64,000 nt of DNA, taken from NCBI RefSeq assembly GCF_001039355.2, contig NW_019774103.1:60001-124000 (forward strand). The letters are read 5' to 3'. Below, piece by piece: positions 58,933-64,000 of the stretch. The notes beneath the pieces were generated by a model. It worked only from the letters and a program-made list of their open reading frames with translations, was not told where the DNA came from and searched no databases. Positions within the stretch are counted from its first letter, which is position 1. Every line of letters starts with the position of its first letter. A program made the position numbers and the translations under genes. Source of the DNA: Lingula anatina. Taxonomy: Eukaryota > Brachiopoda > Lingulata > Lingulida > Lingulidae.

Positions 58933-61900
58933 CCTACTGCTAGGGGAGGCTCGTGTTAGCTGATCTGAAATGCAAAACGGGACCTCACTTTATGTGTTAT
59001 GGATGAGGAGCCTTATCATTACCGCGGCCACGACTTCTTAGCTTGTAAGCATGGCGCTGATTGGTCACTGCTGACTTGATTGACACATGCAGCACTTAAA
59101 GGTGAATGCATTATAATGAAGAAAACGTGGGTTTGATTGGTTTGGTTGAAAGGGAAAGTGTCATACATTTGTGTTTCTAGTCTAAGTCGTGAAAGCAAAC
59201 ACCGACACAAGTTGATTCCTCTATAAACAAAATTTTATTTGAGTAAAGCGAACGAGTTAAAGCCCCATCTTGCGTTCTTACCGCGGCAGAAAGGTAGACA
59301 CGGCTTGGTGAGCAGAGGGGACTACTTCAATGCCTCTATTGTTACAGAATGAAAATCTAGGCCGCGACTGAAGTTAAGGTCGCTTCATTTTAAAAAGAGA
59401 TTAATGACCCATAGGCATAAAGTCAACGGGAATCTTAAGGCACGTAAAATAACTTACCTGTGCGCAGTAAAGGCTAACTTAACTAGCACTGAAATCAGCA
59501 ACCTGCTAAGTTTAATTAAACTCTAAACGGCATTCTGACAACTAATTTTCCCCTTCACTCGGCCTTTGCTTAATTAATGAAGGAACATCAGAGCAAGCGT
59601 GAAGTACGATAACAGCATCACTTGTGTTACGTTCTTTGGCCCTATAGTCGCACAATTTTAATTCACGCCTTAACCTAACTTTTGATGAGAATTAGCAAGC
59701 AAACAGTTAACATTTTGTAAACAACCAGTAACTAAAACTAACCATCAGCTGAAATAAAATGAAGTTAATCAATAGTTAGCGAAAACTTATAATAATACTT
59801 GTGATTTTAGCTTGATGTGCGGCAGTAGTAGAATATTCAAACAATATTTCTAGAAAACCCAAGTGCTAGCACACATCAGCTTATGATATTAGCCGATTGC
59901 GTTCATTTGTCATTGGTATATTTAGCACTATTGCTCTTTAAAAAAGCTTTTGAAAGGAGGTCATTCTTTCGGGCACATAATAAATAGTATCGCGGGGAGA
60001 TGAAAAGATCTGAAGTCCTTACAACTTATCGCTCTTACTTCTTACCTACTTAATAATTTCAAATAATTATCAGAAATGAAAATAGCATTCAAGATCGTTC
60101 ATGTTGTTCTCTAAATTACCCAAATTTTAACTATCGTGTGGAAATCTAAATTGAGCGGCAGCTTCAAACTTCAAAACTAAAATCAAAGTGTAGAATTGCG
60201 ACAGTAAGGAAAAAAACGTTTTGTCCAATGTCGCGTGTTCACGTCCTTACCCCGGCTTGTCACCAGAGATTAGTGCCCACGACAAGGAGCGAAAGTGGAT
60301 GTTAAAGTTTGCATGAGTTTGGCTGGGATCGAATTTCAAAGTTTTGACAAAGTCTTGAAGTCAGAGCGGTGGTTTGTCGATGACGGCATCAGAGGTCGCT
60401 GGTGATTGTTTCACGGGCACTGAGGATAATAATAGAGTAATTAAAGGGTGCCGCGTAGTAAGGGTTTCTATCGTATCATGGAACGCCGAAAAATGCCCTC
60501 CCTCGGAGACCATTTAGTTCTGCAGTCGAAATTAGTTTGGATATCGAAATAAACGTGCATGAAATTGAAAATTAGTATCAACAGGAAAAAGTGATGTATC
60601 AAAACCACCAAATTGTGAAAGTGCAAGTTTCCGACGACATTTTTATCTCCCATAGACTTAGTCTGCCACCTACGGGATATAAAGCCGTTTGTCTGACACC
60701 TGTCCGAGACAGAAAAAATCACTCCCTCTGTGTAGGTGAAAGTTCGTAAAATTATTAGTCATGCGTGAACAGCATCCCCCCCCCCCCCAAACAACATTAG
60801 CACATCGCGGTCGTATTATAGTATATGTCTGACCTTAAATCTCATGCAATATTCATAAAGTGGACAATCAAAGAGTCGGCCGTGAAAAGACTCATCTCAC
60901 GAATCCAGTAGCCTCACTACTATTACTCGCACACCCACACAAACGCGGTCAAGACAAGAACCAGGAACTATGTTGAAATGATTCCCAGAAATAACGTGAA
61001 AAATAAGGCGATGAGTACAGTGACATTACATGATCTGGTGTTTTTACAATAAACAATACAAACTGTGACTTTTCTGAATATCTCTGTCATAAATTTTAAT
61101 TTATATAAAACGCACAGTGGGTTGACCTAAGTTGAGAGTTAAGTGGCTCGTTTTTTGTTTACCTGGTGGTGGGGTTACCAGCCCTTTGTCCACAAGATAT
61201 AATCGGTAAACAGGTGGAGAAGGTGGATTAAAATCTCCCTTTCGTGGTTGTATGTATTAAACAAGTTGAAGGGCTTAAGCCCTCTGTTATATACAGCATT
61301 CGGGGGCAATGCCGGACTAATAAAATTCCTGGTAACAGAATTAGGGACTTAGGTAACTGGTTTGGTCAGCAACTGTTTAAGCCATCATCGGGCATCCAAG
61401 TGACCTTCATCGAGAAGTAATGCGTTAATCTTTCATCAAAAAAATACCTAGCAAAAGTATATTTTATTCATTCATCTCTTGGGAACGAAAATCGCCTCCA
61501 GTCAAGGTTCGTTCATATAACATGACAAGGCCAATTTTACATGCCTTTATCAGGGCCGCCATCTCTTTTCCTTACCCCGCATTCAGTAAAGACAAAATAT
61601 CAGACAATATTAAACTTTCTCATCTCAAGGCACTTCGGTGATGCCAGATAAATTAACCTAACAAAAAGAAGGAGATCTTATTTTGATTCATCGCAAAGAT
61701 TATGTTTGCAACGTAAAGTCGCACAAAAAACCGTCAACAGCGATCTGGTGCCTCTCATAAGACGCACTAATGGGAACTGATCTACATTGTACAAGAGCGT
61801 GTGTAATTTATGATTTCTTAAATAAACGTGTTATTTTGTTGTAGGAAAGCTACTAGTAGTATAAATCAATTTTAATGTCGCTTAAGCTCGTTAAGTATCC

Positions 61901-64000
61901 TAGGCGCGGCACCTTTCTTTGCCCGGGATGACTCGTTTGCTATGTGCACCCATGCGAAGGAGAAGCACTGTCACTTTTAAGCAAACCTTTTTTTTTCTTC
62001 ATAACCCAGCGTATAGTTATAACACGTAAACAACAGCGATAAAGTTAATGGATTGTGTTATTACTAAACTTGCCGCAGCTAATGCACGGAACACCTCAAT
62101 TTCAGATTTCATTGGTTTGTCCTGCGTGTCTATTTCCGTCAGATGAGGGATGAATCCGTTTATGACTTAATATAGCATTCATTAATCCGAAGAATATAAA
62201 TTAATAGAAACCATCCCGCTATTTTCATAGAAACGGTTAGCCTGCCACGAAGCCGTAAAGAAATACACTCTTAAAATGACTCTTCAAGTCTTTTATAGCA
62301 ACATCATGTTTTAGCCAAGGAATTGTATAAGAAATAGGCATTAAAAAGATTTTGGTGTTTAAATTTAACAATGAAAAAATGCCCTCGACACGCGTAACTA
62401 GGAAATGTTATCGACGAATTAATTATCATTCATTTGTCTAACAAATGCATCTTATTCATGTTTTTCTGATTTCTTCTTTTTTTCTGAACTCTACTCAAGT
62501 AAGCGTTTTATGAAATTGACCAAAGAAATATAGTGATAGGAAATAACAGCTTTGGTAAATGCCACAACAAGTGCGTCATGTGCTAATGATAGTGTACGTA
62601 GTGGTGCTTTAAAAAAATTGACTTCGGGCCTTATCTTGTGTATCGCCTTGTTCTTTACGACGATCCATTCAGATTTTGGTGACCTTGGCATCCTTGAGCC
62701 GTGAAAAGATTTACCTGTGTCCCGGGGAATCAAGAATTACTCCGTCTAACCTAAAGCGAAGGAAATACAGAGCACGCAGGAATCCGCATCTATTTGTTGA
62801 CCGTAGAGCGATTGGTTACGTCTACGTAAATGTCTTTTATTGTCAAATGTAACGTACCCGAAATGACTCATACCAAAATAGAATGAATTGACGTTGCCTA
62901 AAACGGGGATAAATAAAGCAAACAAACAAAGCGCGTCACATTTAACCTACTAACGTTTTACACTTGCATTTCTAGATTTTTTTCATCATTGATAAATTCT
63001 TGTGTATCAACAACTGTGGTTATAAATAGTGTGTTGAATGTATTTTTCTTCTCAATTGCACCGCTTACAAAAAGATTAAGGCGGGTTCGGTATGATTCAT
63101 TTTTTAAAAGTGCACAAGAAAACACTGCCCAGCATTGTCCAGGCATGTAATTCGTCATATCTTTCAGCGCCAAAAAGCGTCAGATTTTATTTGTCTTTCT
63201 ATAAGTCTTTATGGTTAATGTTTCTCGTTGGTGACAGTTGTTTCCCCGTGGCTCGTTGCTGTCGGTTAAAATACATAGGACTGTTGCCGGCCCCGCGAGC
63301 ACACGTAGCACAGCCTTGCACGGAGGATCTTTAGTTGCGAAAATAAAAAAGAATTCATGCACTAGCTTGACCAGTTTGATAGTCCCATTTGATCACTATG
63401 AACCTTCCTTTTGATTATCTTACATTGCATTTTACAACGCTATTTTCTCGTACCTCTGTAAACATTTCTTGCATACCCATCACAAACGCAACAAACGAGA
63501 TTCAGTGGAAATATTTCGTTAAATTGTAAATAAGATATCAAAAGTCAAGATGGTTACAACTTTTTAATCTTTATTTTTCTCGAATTTTGTAAAAAGGTGC
63601 TTCAGCACTGATTCTAGAATATAACGGGCATAATATCAGCCAGCAGTGAAAGAGCATTCAAGAGATTCAACACAAAAAATAGATACATGTAATATATAAA
63701 AGAGTGAATTCGTACACCTTTCTGTGGCTCAAAGCGCAAGACGCATGGCACCGTGATCGTCTCTGGGTAGATTACAGGTGCGCCGACACCGGCTTTCTCT
63801 GAATTACCTCAGCTTTTGTTTTCAACATCTAAGGAAGACAGCCCGCCACATGGACCAGACTCGGGCTGATCACAGCAGCCAGTTCAATTTCTTTTCTAAC
63901 TGTCCTTTTTTATCAGCAGAAGTACACAATTGTCCAGGGTTTTCGGTCATTGTACTCGGTGCTATCCGGACGCTTTATCGACGGACATCTACAGGTGCTA
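58933..64000. other. Upstream flank of the POU3 gene
   Basis: Five kb with no supported coding frame. It should include the POU3 promoter, a possible 5' non-coding exon and part of its regulatory region. A 15-base poly-C run lies at about 60776-60789. No transposon ends or RNA genes recognised. Confidence 0.55.

Overview
This 64 kb window is nuclear DNA from an animal. Its genes are split by introns, it carries metazoan gene families, it has TTAGGG-type telomeric repeats, and it is crowded with retrotransposons and small inverted-repeat elements. The AT-rich composition, a tyrosine-recombinase retroelement of Ngaro/DIRS type and several short TIR elements suit a marine invertebrate bilaterian. 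I cannot tell from sequence alone whether it is an ambulacrarian, a chordate or a lophotrochozoan. All three host genes I can support lie on the minus strand.

Layout. 1-2854 is AT-rich and without recognisable genes, apart from a duplicated AT microsatellite block. 2855-11432 is one Ngaro/DIRS-like retroelement with split direct repeats (A1, B1, A2, B2). A 4.3 kb insertion sits exactly between A2 and B2. That insertion holds a 60-bp tandem repeat and a 5'-truncated LINE. After an assembly gap (11705-12043) and a gene-poor stretch comes a nine-exon secreted protease-inhibitor gene (14232-20246). It encodes a signal peptide and six Kazal domains, each domain cut by a phase-2 intron. 20.8-24.4 kb is a transposon cluster: a MITE inside a TIR element inside a LINE endonuclease/RT remnant, plus hairpins, a second small TIR element and an interstitial telomeric tract. 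UTP11, encoding a small-subunit processome protein, occupies 25131-33129 in eight exons. About 24.5 kb without recognisable genes follows, then a single-exon POU class 3 homeobox gene (57687-58932), then 5 kb of its upstream flank.

The most unusual signal is in the Kazal gene. Intron 4 is largely a 20-copy, 66-bp minisatellite. Each unit is the last 40 bases of exon 4 plus its splice donor and 26 bases of intron. The paralogous exon 7 has the mirror arrangement: four tandem, partly decayed copies of its splice acceptor and first codons, interrupted by a MITE. The gene has therefore multiplied a donor at one place and an acceptor at another. The array also shows a five-unit higher-order pattern at its two ends.

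The long gene-free interval between UTP11 and POU3 is the kind of territory where a developmental regulator keeps enhancers. I report individual motifs there (a pair of RFX-type X-boxes, octamers, palindromes), but only as candidates. The three host genes show no obvious joint function.
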